DNA from: JAXGPF01 sp964650945
GTDB taxonomy: Bacteria > Verrucomicrobiota > Kiritimatiellia > JAAZAB01
Assembly (NCBI GenBank): GCA_964650945.1
Contig: CAZYXU010000025.1
Span: forward strand, 1 to 34,701
DNA: 34,701 nt
Direction of reading: 5' to 3'
The notes beneath the pieces are model-generated. The model did not search any database, was not told the DNA's origin, and saw nothing but the letters and a program-made list of their open reading frames with translations. Of the stretch, positions 14,256-21,345 are shown in pieces. The position numbers and the translations under genes are program-made. Position 1 is the stretch's first letter. Each line of letters opens with the position of its first letter.

Positions 14256-17105
14256 TCAGATTTCCCCCTCTTCGATTTCACTGGCAACCGGCGCGGGTGT
14301 TCCGCCTATCCGCCTATGGGTTTCCATACTAAAAATATTACCCCCTTTTTCATGCGTAAGGGTGTTTGAATATTTACACTTTGGCAAAGTATCAGGCGCA
14401 TTAGGCGGAATAAGGGATTTTATAGGCGGATTCATAGGCGGACGCATAGGCGGGTCATAGGCGGAAACGTCTTTTTCGGGCGTTTCCGGCAACCAAAGTT
14501 CCGCGGCGGCGGAGGTCGGAACGGGCGCGCTTCCTATGGTCTGCCCGTCCATAGGCGGAGCGGTGAAGCGGTATTCTTTCGCGGGCTTAAACCGTCCCGC
14601 ATCGTATTCTTCCCTGCGTTCGATGTTCATGCCGTCAATGGTTAATTTATCCCCGGCCCGGAAGCATAGGCCCAGGCGGCGGCCGGTAGCCTGTTGCGCG
14701 TTTGTGCGCGTGGCAGGATCGGTCAAATTGCCGTGTTCGGGTAGTCCGGGCGTCTCAATGTCGGTCTCGGCCAGCAGTTCGATGATGTCGCTGGCCCGCA
14801 ACCATACACCGGATTGCTTTGCCCGGATTACTTCAAGCGCCACGTCCCGCAGCCAGTTCAAAACGGGGTTTGTCATGCGGGCTTGAGTCTCGCGGTGGCC
14901 GTCCAGAAGCGGCCCGGCGTCCAGCAGATTCCGGGTTATCCAGTCAAGTGTTTGCGCCCAAGGGCGGAAGTCATGCCGGGTTTCGGCCGTCCGCGGTTTG
15001 CCGACTTCATGCCATGCTTTTACAATGGCGAAAACAGCGCCTAAAGATCGCGGTTGGTTCGCCCGGACGTGTTCCAGGATATCCCCTTCCGGGTATTTCG
15101 TGAACGCGTGCCCATCGGGTTGCTTTAACAGCCGGACACATGCGGCCCGGTTCGCCAGGTCAGGTGTTACGTCCGCTTTGTTGGATGTTAACATGATGAC
15201 AACGCGGCGGGGGTCAATTTCGACGGGTTCGCGGTATGGCGCGCGCGCGTGGTAGGTGTCTTCGGTCAAAAAGCTTTCAAAGCTTGGTGAATCAATCTTG
15301 CCCCGGACGTTATCCAGGGCAATGAAATTCGCCCCCCTAATCAGTGCCATATTGAAAGATTCTTCCATGCTCCCCACACCAGCGCGCTGCTGGGTCACGG
15401 TTTTAACGGTTTGGGCGTATATGGCGGCAGTCAATTTGTTGCGGTATCCCTTGCCGGTCTGGCTTGCGTCCGCTTCGCCCAGGTCAACCGGCGCGCGGCC
15501 CCGCAGCAGTCCGCCGAAAACAATGGCGGGCGTTATCAAGGCGGCCAGGGCGCGGGCGCGGTCTGCCGGCGTGGCGAAGTGGAAGCCGTCCAGTAGTTCC
15601 CACAGCAGGCGCCGGGCATCGGCAACATCCATTGCAGCCGCGGGTTTTCCAGCGGCAAGGATTCCGCTTTCGCGGTCATACCCGGAAACCTGAATCAGTC
15701 TTCCGGCGCGTTCAATCAGGACGGGGCAACGGGTTAATACGTGTATCGGCGGAAGCATATCCCGGAAGGTGTCGGACGCTGCAATCAATTTTGCGGTTTG
15801 CTCGTGGCAAATGACGGATTCAAATGTCGGGTTTCCATCTTTATCGGGCTTTCCAGGCTTGCACAAGTAAGCCACGGTCTCAAAGCAGGATGCAAGCGCC
15901 GCAGGTGTTACACCTTCCAATTGTTGGAGTCCGTCCGGGTCCGCCGCCAGTTTCACAACGCCACCGCCGCGGATGAAAAAGCGTTCCGTTTTTGCCAACA
16001 GTTCGCCCAGGGAACGGCCGGTGTCTGAAATGGATTGCGCCCCTCCAGGTAATAGCACAGCCGGCTTGTTATTTTCCGCTAGGGTGGCGGGCGGTTCCGA
16101 CAGCCCCCCCAGGGGTGCGGGCGGTTCCCAGGGGTCGGGCGCGTGGCGCGGCGGTTCAGGCACAACTGGAAAGACAGGCGCGCGCTTATCGTAATGCGCG
16201 GCGGCGTTCGGATTGCGCGCGGGTTCCCGTGGCGGACGGGTGAAGGCGGACGCAACAACGGCCAGCGCTTCCCGCTCAGGTAGCGGCGGCGTGCAATTCC
16301 GGGCGAAGGTCAAGACGTGGCCTTCGACGGTTGCGCGGTCATGGCCTTCATCCCGCAATTGAACGGCCACGGCAAGGGCGCGGTCGTTTCTTTGGCCTTC
16401 GGATACGCCAGCGGCCACAATCGCGGCCACACTTGGCGGGCATCCCGGCGGCTTGAACGGGGGCGGCTTCGCCAGGTCGGCCGGTATCGGCCGGCGGGTT
16501 GGCGGCGGCCACGGCGGCTTATTGGCGGCAGGCGCGGCCATGATTCCCTTGCGCCGAAACAGCCCGCACAGCCAGGGCGGCAGGGGCGCCGGGTCGGCGT
16601 CACCTTCAACGCGGTATTCGCCGGCCTCTGTCTTCGACGGCGGCAGGATGATGTATCCCCCATCCCCGCGCGTGTCTATGCCGCGGGCAATCCCTGAAGC
16701 AGTGTTCTTTACGGGTTCGCCTGGATGCGTGAACAGCAGATGCAGCCCCCCGCGGGGGGTGTGGTGTTGCCGCGTGCGGATCGGCTCGCCTGCAGACTTC
16801 GCCAGGGCATCAAACGCGGCCGGACCGTCAAGCCCTTTAGCGGTGTCCTTGTCCAGGTCAACGGCAATAATCCCGGAAGCGGCCCCCATCGGCGCCCCGA
16901 TCATTGCGGCGGGGTCGGCAATCCACCAGGCAATGATTGTCTCGCGTTCGGTGCTCGCGTCTTTGAATCCATGCGGCGTAGCGGGTTGCTTGTTCGCCCG
17001 GCATGGAAAGACAGGCCAGCCCCTGGAAGCATATTGCAGGGCGGGGCGTAGCATCCGGCAGCGGGCGTCCGGGGCGTTGCGTGCGGTGCAAGGGTGCACG
17101 CTCAT
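14256..17105 (-). CDS. Bifunctional prim-pol / helicase replication protein
   Basis: A 949-aa protein. The N-terminal 190 residues are a prim-pol (bifunctional DNA primase/polymerase) domain: ALQYASRGWPVFPC, the catalytic VDLDKD with Asp83 and Asp85, and RGGLHLLF with His122. Residues 225-310 (SEGQRNDRALAVAVQLRDEG...PPLPEREALAVV) resemble a primase C-terminal helical domain. After a proline-rich linker, residues 560-700 look like a P-loop helicase core with ASQTGKGYRNKL as Walker A-like, FIALDNVRG as Walker B-like and VVIMLTSNK as sensor; the serine/threonine normally following GK is Gly here. The C-terminal part is unassigned. The gene overlaps its upstream neighbour by ATGA. It should prime and unwind element DNA at a dedicated origin. 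Confidence 0.83.
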   Translation of the reverse strand: MSVHPCTARNAPDARCRMLRPALQYASRGWPVFPCRANKQPATPHGFKDASTERETIIAWWIADPAAMIGAPMGAASGIIAVDLDKDTAKGLDGPAAFDALAKSAGEPIRTRQHHTPRGGLHLLFTHPGEPVKNTASGIARGIDTRGDGGYIILPPSKTEAGEYRVEGDADPAPLPPWLCGLFRRKGIMAAPAANKPPWPPPTRRPIPADLAKPPPFKPPGCPPSVAAIVAAGVSEGQRNDRALAVAVQLRDEGHDRATVEGHVLTFARNCTPPLPEREALAVVASAFTRPPREPARNPNAAAHYDKRAPVFPVVPEPPRHAPDPWEPPAPLGGLSEPPATLAENNKPAVLLPGGAQSISDTGRSLGELLAKTERFFIRGGGVVKLAADPDGLQQLEGVTPAALASCFETVAYLCKPGKPDKDGNPTFESVICHEQTAKLIAASDTFRDMLPPIHVLTRCPVLIERAGRLIQVSGYDRESGILAAGKPAAAMDVADARRLLWELLDGFHFATPADRARALAALITPAIVFGGLLRGRAPVDLGEADASQTGKGYRNKLTAAIYAQTVKTVTQQRAGVGSMEESFNMALIRGANFIALDNVRGKIDSPSFESFLTEDTYHARAPYREPVEIDPRRVVIMLTSNKADVTPDLANRAACVRLLKQPDGHAFTKYPEGDILEHVRANQPRSLGAVFAIVKAWHEVGKPRTAETRHDFRPWAQTLDWITRNLLDAGPLLDGHRETQARMTNPVLNWLRDVALEVIRAKQSGVWLRASDIIELLAETDIETPGLPEHGNLTDPATRTNAQQATGRRLGLCFRAGDKLTIDGMNIERREEYDAGRFKPAKEYRFTAPPMDGQTIGSAPVPTSAAAELWLPETPEKDVSAYDPPMRPPMNPPIKSLIPPNAPDTLPKCKYSNTLTHEKGGNIFSMETHRRIGGTPAPVASEIEEGEI

Positions 17106-17422
17106 CGGTTCGCCCCCTCTCCCGCAATCAGGGCGGAAATATCGGCTTCCCGGAATCCCGCGGCGCGGTTGCAGCCCGGAAATTTCACCTTCTGAATAAT
17201 CCCGGCGCGGGTCCAGTTATCCACAGACCGCAGCGAACAGCCCAGGCGGCGGGCAACTTCACGCCGGCGGATAATGCGCGGCTCACTGGCGGCCGGCGCC
17301 GGGTCGGGGTCGGCCTTGCCATGATTCCGCAGCAGCGCCAGCAGGCGGTTGCGGTCTCCCGGCGTCAAGCTCGGATCGGCTTTGAATAGTGCCCTTGTTG
17401 CGTCAACGGTTGTAGGTAACAT
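17102..17422 (-). CDS. Excisionase/AlpA-like HTH regulator
   Basis: A 106-aa protein whose residues 49-103 form an HTH_17-type winged helix: RIIRRREVARRLGCSLRSVDNWTR, then AGFREADISALIAG. The N-terminal 48 residues (DPSLTPGDRNRLLALLRNHG) form a short helical segment and a proline/alanine linker. Such proteins are excisionases or AlpA-type activators of satellite elements. It heads the operon regulator - prim-pol - TubC-like protein, overlapping the prim-pol gene by four bases, and has AAAGGGG upstream. Two inverted-repeat arrays lie in its upstream region and are the natural targets for self-control. Confidence 0.7.
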   Translation of the reverse strand: MLPTTVDATRALFKADPSLTPGDRNRLLALLRNHGKADPDPAPAASEPRIIRRREVARRLGCSLRSVDNWTRAGIIQKVKFPGCNRAAGFREADISALIAGEGANR

Positions 17423-17440
17423 ACTGCGTCCCCTTTCGTT

Positions 17441-17463
17441 TGTAGGTTCTTACTGTTCCTACA
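17441..17463. promoter_or_regulatory. Inverted repeat upstream of the replication operon
   Basis: TGTAGG (17441-17446), 11 nt, CCTACA (17458-17463). CCCCTTT and AAGGGG flank it and extend the dyad imperfectly. It lies 19-41 nt upstream of the regulator's start codon on the minus strand; a further TGTAGG at 17411 is inside the gene. Operator role inferred. Confidence 0.45.
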
Positions 17464-17474
17464 AAGGGGCGCGA

Positions 17475-17555
17475 GTGTTCGTTTTAGCATGTCGGGCGGT
17501 TGCATCCGCCTTTACTGGCGCGGGTGTTCGCAGTGTTCGCAGTGTTCGCGAACAC
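17475..17555. promoter_or_regulatory. GTGTTCG iterons with terminal palindrome
   Basis: GTGTTCG occurs at 17475, 17524, 17533 and 17542, the last three exactly 9 bp apart. The last belongs to the perfect 14-bp palindrome GTGTTCGCGAACAC (17542-17555). This lies upstream of the minus-strand replication operon. It is either a multi-site operator or origin iterons. It is not a LexA box, since the half-sites are in the opposite order. Confidence 0.5.
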
Positions 17556-17558
17556 GTC

Positions 17559-18407
17559 TTATTGCGGATATTTTCCGTCGCGCGCTTCGTCAAGGGGTAG
17601 CTTCTTGCCCATCCCCTTGCGGCGGTTTTCGCGTCGTAAGCCGGTCTCTTTGTAAAAGCGTTTAATTCGCTTTGACAGCGTGGACTTTGAACAATGCAAT
17701 CTCTCCATCATATCAGCCCAGGACATTTTTTTCGTGTGCATCCATCCGGCGCTAAACACATCCTGATCGGATACAAGCTCCAGCAATTTTGAATGATATA
17801 TAGCAATGGCGTCTTGGAACGTGCGTGCTTCCAGGGCGCGGGCGATGGCGGCGTCCCGCTCCGCAGCAGACACGGCGGGTGCGGCCGGCGCCGGCGCAGT
17901 GGCGGCCCGTTCCACCAGCCGGATCAGCGCTTCTTCGGCCTTCGCCTTCCGTTCTTTGGCTTTCTGTTTTTCCTTCCAGCGCAGACAATTGGCCTTTGAC
18001 GGCGGATTGTTGGCGATGGCGATGATTCGCTTTTCGTCTTCGGTCGGTGCACGCTCCGTGCAATCCAATACAACACAGGGGGCATCCCGTCCCGGCGGGT
18101 CAGATAATTGCGGGTCGGTGCTCCATGATTCCAAGACAAAGCCCCTTTGGCTTCGGTCAATAACAATGTCCGTCGGCGTGGCATCTTCCCGGCTTGCCAC
18201 GCCTTGGCGGAAGCAGACCGCGCAGCCCTTCACCTTGTCAAATATCAGCCCGATACGTAGCCCCTTACATTCCGCCTTTACGGCGGCCCGCGGCGTTTCG
18301 TATCGTTCAAGGTATGGCCCAAAGTATTCAGCCAGAGGTTGCGCGGACACGTTCACGCGGCCCCCGGTTTCTTCACCGTCCCATATTCTTAAAAATCTTG
18401 TCGGCAT
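17559..18407 (-). CDS. Unrecognised element protein with C-terminal HTH
   Basis: A 282-aa protein I do not recognise as a whole. The N-terminal 130 residues form a mixed alpha/beta region (QPLAEYFGPYLERYETPRAA ... VVLDCTERAPTEDEKRIIAIANN). Residues 135-160 (KANCLRWKEKQKAKERKAKAEEAL) are highly charged and probably a coiled coil, followed by an alanine/proline linker. The C-terminus SWADMMERLHCSKSTLSKRIKRFYKETG is a helix-turn-helix of resolvase type. A replication initiator that binds the nearby iterons, or a regulator, is plausible. AAGG precedes the start. Its stop lies 3 bp from the GTGTTCG palindrome. Confidence 0.65.
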   Translation of the reverse strand: MPTRFLRIWDGEETGGRVNVSAQPLAEYFGPYLERYETPRAAVKAECKGLRIGLIFDKVKGCAVCFRQGVASREDATPTDIVIDRSQRGFVLESWSTDPQLSDPPGRDAPCVVLDCTERAPTEDEKRIIAIANNPPSKANCLRWKEKQKAKERKAKAEEALIRLVERAATAPAPAAPAVSAAERDAAIARALEARTFQDAIAIYHSKLLELVSDQDVFSAGWMHTKKMSWADMMERLHCSKSTLSKRIKRFYKETGLRRENRRKGMGKKLPLDEARDGKYPQ

Positions 18408-18504
18408 GGTCTTTGCCTTCCGTGTAAGGGTGCCCGCGGGCGGCGGACACGGCCGCGCGCCCGCAGGACTTCCCCGGCGGATCAGACCGGGGCAATAATC
18501 AATA

Positions 18505-18777
18505 TCATTTCCCTGTTACGGGTAAGCCAATTGCGGCTATCAGGTGTTGCATGGCGTCTTTCAGCCAGGCGTTTTGCGTATGAAAATCGCCCGGCCGGTT
18601 AGTGTAAATCTTTAGTGCTTGCCGGCAGCTTTTGATTGCAGATTTCACGCAAGCGGGCAATTCGCTATCAATAAATGATCCGGCAGTATATTGCAAAACC
18701 TGCCCTTTTCGGATGCCCGGCCAGTATTTCCGCGTTTTCTCTTTGCTCAAAACTTTGCCAGTTTGTGTCTTTTTCAT
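18505..18777 (-). CDS. Hypothetical 90-aa element protein
   Basis: A small basic protein (MKKTQTGKVLSKEKTRKYWPG) with a following helical region (CVKSAIKSCRQALKIYTNR). It has a good ribosome binding site (GAAAGGAAAAGG) directly before the ATG and lies 43 bp downstream of the integrase gene on the same strand, so it is probably a real gene. No family is recognised. Confidence 0.6.
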   Translation of the reverse strand: MKKTQTGKVLSKEKTRKYWPGIRKGQVLQYTAGSFIDSELPACVKSAIKSCRQALKIYTNRPGDFHTQNAWLKDAMQHLIAAIGLPVTGK

Positions 18778-18820
18778 GGCCTTTTCCTTTCTGGTTTGTG
18801 TGTTCGCTCGCTTTTCGCCG

Positions 18821-20137
18821 TCAAAGTTTTATCGTATTGCCTCCTTTCAATAGTTCGTTTACCAAACGCTCACGGGTAGCGCGCCAGGTCTTGCCGGTCA
18901 TGCCGGCCAGGGCGGCCCGGATCGGCGCGGCGTCCACCATTTGAACAGGCGCCGGCGCGGGCGCGGGCGTGTCGCCGATCACGGCCGGCAGCGTGGCCAC
19001 GGCCCGGCGCAGGGCGTCTTCATCGGTATGTGTGTATAGGGCATGAACGGCGGGCGATGAATGCCCTACAATCGCTTGTGATATGCTTTGCGCAGCCCCG
19101 GCTTGGCGTAGAAACGACACGGCCGAATGACGCAGGCTATGAAAGCCCGCGGCCACGTAGCGGCGGACGCCGGCCCCGTTGCGCTCGCCCGTGGTAGTCA
19201 GCCCGCAGGCTTCAAAGTGTCGTTGCACGATTGCGGACACTGGCCCTTGCCCTTTGTCTTTGTAGCGCGCGGCCATGCTGGGGGTTACTGGCCCCCTTCG
19301 TTTGTCTGGGGGCGTTTCGTTCAGGACGGTGTAAAGCTCCGGGTGCATAGGAATCAGCAGGGCGTCGGGTTTCTTCCGGGCGGTCTTGCGGGGCGTGTAG
19401 CGGATCAGGCGGCGCTCCAAGTCAACGTTTCCCCAGTCCATGCAGGCGGCGTCCCCCATGCGTGCGCCCAGGTACAGCCCGAAAGCCAGCATAATGCGCA
19501 GTTCCCCTTTGGCGGTCCCGCAGACGTGGCGGAGTTCTTCCACGGTCAGCGGGCGGCGGCTTTGCCAGTGTTCATCCCGGCGGGCAAGGCGCGCCCAGGG
19601 GTTCCCATTCGGCAGCTTCGCCTTATCCGCCAGGACGGCGAAAAAGGATCGCAGGAAAGCCCGGTGCGCGTTAAACGTGCGGCCCGTCAACTTTAAGCCG
19701 ATCAGGTGTTGCGCGTAATCTTCGCAGATGTCAAAAGACACATCCCGCAGCGCCGCGGCTTCCGGGTGGTTGCCGGCAAGCCAGCGGGTAAAGGCGGTCC
19801 AGTAGCAATCATAGTTCCGCAGGGTGCCGGCGGATATTTCGCGGCGGTTCCCGGCGCGCTCATAGGCATCCCAGGCGCCGGCCAGGGCCAGGGGCGGGTT
19901 GCGTTCTTCTTCGATGCGGGAAAGCTCCGCGGTGCGCCCTTCGATGCGCGCGGCGATGTTCTGAAGGGTGGTCACTTCGTCGCCCAGGGCAAACGGCTCC
20001 ATGATGCGGCGCAGTTCTTTTTCGGCTTCCCGGCGGTCGCGCTTGCCGGTGGATTGCATGAATTTCTTGCGGGCTACGGTCCAGACGGCATAGAAGACCT
20101 TGCCCCGGCGGATCAGGTATCCAGTGCGTTTTCTCAT
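18821..20137 (-). CDS. Tyrosine-type site-specific integrase
   Basis: A 438-aa phage-type tyrosine recombinase. The N-terminal 80 residues look like an arm-binding/AP2-like part (RRGKVFYAVWTVARKKFMQST), residues 85-170 are the core-binding SAM-like domain, and the catalytic domain follows. Catalytic residues seen: Arg226 in GARMGD, a probable Lys in RKTARKK (248-256), His333 and Arg336 in FHSLRH, His359 in IVGHSS and the nucleophile Tyr368 in ALYTHTD. The set is complete, so the enzyme should be active. It would recombine the 50-bp tRNA-Gly core. It lies next to attR with its own promoter, separated from the intact tRNA by the rest of the element. Confidence 0.93.
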   Translation of the reverse strand: MRKRTGYLIRRGKVFYAVWTVARKKFMQSTGKRDRREAEKELRRIMEPFALGDEVTTLQNIAARIEGRTAELSRIEEERNPPLALAGAWDAYERAGNRREISAGTLRNYDCYWTAFTRWLAGNHPEAAALRDVSFDICEDYAQHLIGLKLTGRTFNAHRAFLRSFFAVLADKAKLPNGNPWARLARRDEHWQSRRPLTVEELRHVCGTAKGELRIMLAFGLYLGARMGDAACMDWGNVDLERRLIRYTPRKTARKKPDALLIPMHPELYTVLNETPPDKRRGPVTPSMAARYKDKGQGPVSAIVQRHFEACGLTTTGERNGAGVRRYVAAGFHSLRHSAVSFLRQAGAAQSISQAIVGHSSPAVHALYTHTDEDALRRAVATLPAVIGDTPAPAPAPVQMVDAAPIRAALAGMTGKTWRATRERLVNELLKGGNTIKL

Positions 20138-20168
20138 GTCTTGCCCCCGGTTACTTGTTTATTCCTTT

Positions 20169-20189
20169 ACATGCCCAATAATTGCATGT
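20169..20189. promoter_or_regulatory. Inverted repeat over the integrase -10 box
   Basis: ACATGC (20169-20174) and GCATGT (20184-20189) around a 9-nt centre containing the predicted -10 box. This fits an operator that represses the integrase gene. Inferred from position. Confidence 0.4.
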
Positions 20190-20206
20190 CGGGGGTAAGA
20201 AGTCAA
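20178..20206 (-). promoter_or_regulatory. Candidate integrase promoter
   Basis: On the minus strand: TTGACT (20201-20206), a 17-nt spacer and AATTAT (20178-20183), about 40 nt before the integrase ATG. The arm-type repeat at 20210-20222 abuts it, so bound integrase could repress its own gene, as is common in tyrosine-integrase elements. Confidence 0.5.
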
Positions 20207-20209
20207 CTA

Positions 20210-20222
20210 CATAAAGGTAGCA
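20210..20222 (+). repeat. Candidate integrase arm site, right copy
   Basis: CATAAAGGTAGCA, identical to 12698-12710 and in the same orientation, 35 bp inside attR. After excision the two copies would lie on either side of attP at different distances. Confidence 0.45.
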
Positions 20223-20257
20223 TGATTCGTTTTATGCTTGTATCTATTAACTTTTGT

Positions 20258-20307
20258 TCAGCTTCCCAAGCTGAACGTCGCCGGTTCGATCCCGGTCTCC
20301 CGCTCCA
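20258..20307 (+). repeat. attR core (50-bp direct repeat)
   Basis: An exact copy of the last 50 bases of tRNA-Gly(CCC); it is the displaced 3' part of the original host tRNA gene. No 5' half is present, so it is not a tRNA gene. The following 20308-20506 shows no gene. Confidence 0.93.
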
Positions 20308-20506
20308 ATTTAATTCCTTTGAAATCAAGCATTTGCGTAAATTGTCGTTGATTTTGTCTTGCTGGCAATATTTGCGCATAATGTATCCCGCTCGGGATCC
20401 GCGCCAACTCCGCCACAGGGTATCCGCGGAATGACGCCAAATACTCGCAAATTTCCGTCGGGCTCATCCGCGCCTTGCTGTCATAGTCATTCTGTTTATT
20501 ATATTT

Positions 20507-20547
20507 TTGCTAACGCTGCCCTTTATTCGTATCTTTATTGTAGATAC
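20507..20547 (+). promoter_or_regulatory. Candidate mazE promoter and operator
   Basis: TTGCTA (20507-20512), a 17-nt spacer and TATCTT (20530-20535). The last box overlaps an inverted repeat, GTATCT (20529-20534) and AGATAC (20542-20547) around 7 nt, suited to repression by MazE. It lies 17-35 nt before the mazE start codon. Confidence 0.45.
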
Positions 20548-20563
20548 AAACAAGGAGGTTGCC

Positions 20564-20806
20564 ATGATCACCAAAGTCCAAAAATGGGGCAACAGTTTGG
20601 CGGTGCGCATTCCGAAGTCTGTCGCCGAGGACACCCAGTTGAGTTTCGGTAAAACCGTGAATTTGGCGGTTCACGACGGACAAATCGTCATTGCGCCTGC
20701 CCGACAAAAAGGATTTATACTCAGCGATCTTCTTGGTGAAGTCACGCCGCGAAACAGGCATACCGAAATTACCACAGGCCGTGCCGCCGGACAGGAGGCA
20801 TGGTAA
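20564..20806 (+). CDS. mazE: MazE-family antitoxin (AbrB-type DNA-binding)
   Basis: An 80-aa protein. MITKVQKWGNSLAVRIPKSVAED is the SpoVT/AbrB swapped-hairpin domain of MazE, followed by VNLAVHDGQIVIAPA. The C-terminal tail (residues 45-80) would normally wrap and inhibit MazF. The start at 20564 is preferred to 20507 because AAGGAGG lies 6 nt upstream. Its stop overlaps the ATG of the broken mazF (TAATG), the usual coupled layout. An inverted repeat in the promoter region suggests autoregulation. With mazF disrupted, the antitoxin may persist as an orphan or protect against related toxins. Confidence 0.9.
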   Translation: MITKVQKWGNSLAVRIPKSVAEDTQLSFGKTVNLAVHDGQIVIAPARQKGFILSDLLGEVTPRNRHTEITTGRAAGQEAW

Positions 20807-21136
20807 TGGCAGCAAGCTATTACCCAAGACGGGGAGACATTGTCTGGCTCTCATTCAACCCCCAATCCGGACATGAACAGGCCGGCCATGGTTATCTCGC
20901 CAGAAGCCTATAATCGTAAAGTTGGACTGGCATTGTTTTGTCCGGTGGCAAGCCAGGTTAAGGGGTATCCGTTCGAGGTTCCTATTCCTCAAGGACATCT
21001 GGTCTCAGGCGTGGTATTAGCAGATCAAGTCAAGAGTCTTGATTGGAAAGCCAGGCGCGCAAAATATTGTTGTGAAGTTCCCGAAGCGACACTTCAAGAA
21101 GTTCTGAATAAACTTGGCACACTAATCGCTGAATAA
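20806..21136 (+). pseudogene. mazF: mazF toxin gene, frameshifted
   Basis: The first frame (20806-20913) reads RRGDIVWLSFNPQSGHEQAGH and then runs out of family into GYLARSL and a stop. The rest of MazF, from RPAMVISPEAYNRK through KGYPFEV and LADQVKSLDWKAR to the end at 21136, is in the frame one base ahead. In E. coli MazF the motif is EQAGHRPA. Restoring HRPA here needs exactly 11 nt, and the break lies where GGCCAT would have been repeated. This fits a slippage deletion removing codons for the essential Arg region. A sequencing error cannot be excluded, but an 11-nt loss is not a typical one. The toxin is probably inactive. Confidence 0.82.
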
Positions 21137-21345
21137 AACCAATTCAGCCGCGCCGTCTCAGCGCATGCCGCTGCTTGGCAGCGCTGACTTGAACGGTGCC
21201 GTGGGAAACGGAGAGTGTTCAATATGATTGATGCTCCGCAGCGCTTGTTTTGCCAAGTTTGCTTGATAATTTCCGTCCGGCCGTGTATGTTTGCCGCCAA
21301 CTGTTGAAAGATTTCCGGCTTTTGAATTTTGGCAAGGAAAGACGT

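Larger units (their letters stand above)
12550..20307. mobile_element. 7.76-kb tRNA-Gly-integrated phage-satellite-like element
   Basis: Bounded by the 50-bp attL and attR repeats. It carries a tyrosine integrase, HTH regulators, a prim-pol/helicase replication protein and a small-terminase-like protein, all on the minus strand, but no capsid, tail, portal or large terminase gene. This content is that of a phage-inducible chromosomal island or related satellite: it can excise and replicate but would need a helper phage for particles. The integrase is at the attR end, away from the intact tRNA. Unlike P4 it has no recognisable sid or psu gene. The alternatives are a small integrative plasmid-like element or a decayed prophage; the compact, unbroken gene set argues against decay. 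Confidence 0.8.

Noticed and set aside
17542..17555. LexA/SOS box in the satellite
   Set aside because: The palindrome GTGTTCGCGAACAC has half-sites in the order GTTC-GAAC with a 2-bp gap, not GAAC-N4-GTTC, so it does not fit the known Gram-positive LexA box.
20258..20307. Second tRNA-Gly gene
   Set aside because: Only the 3' 50 bases are present; the acceptor 5' strand and D-arm are missing, so it is attR.
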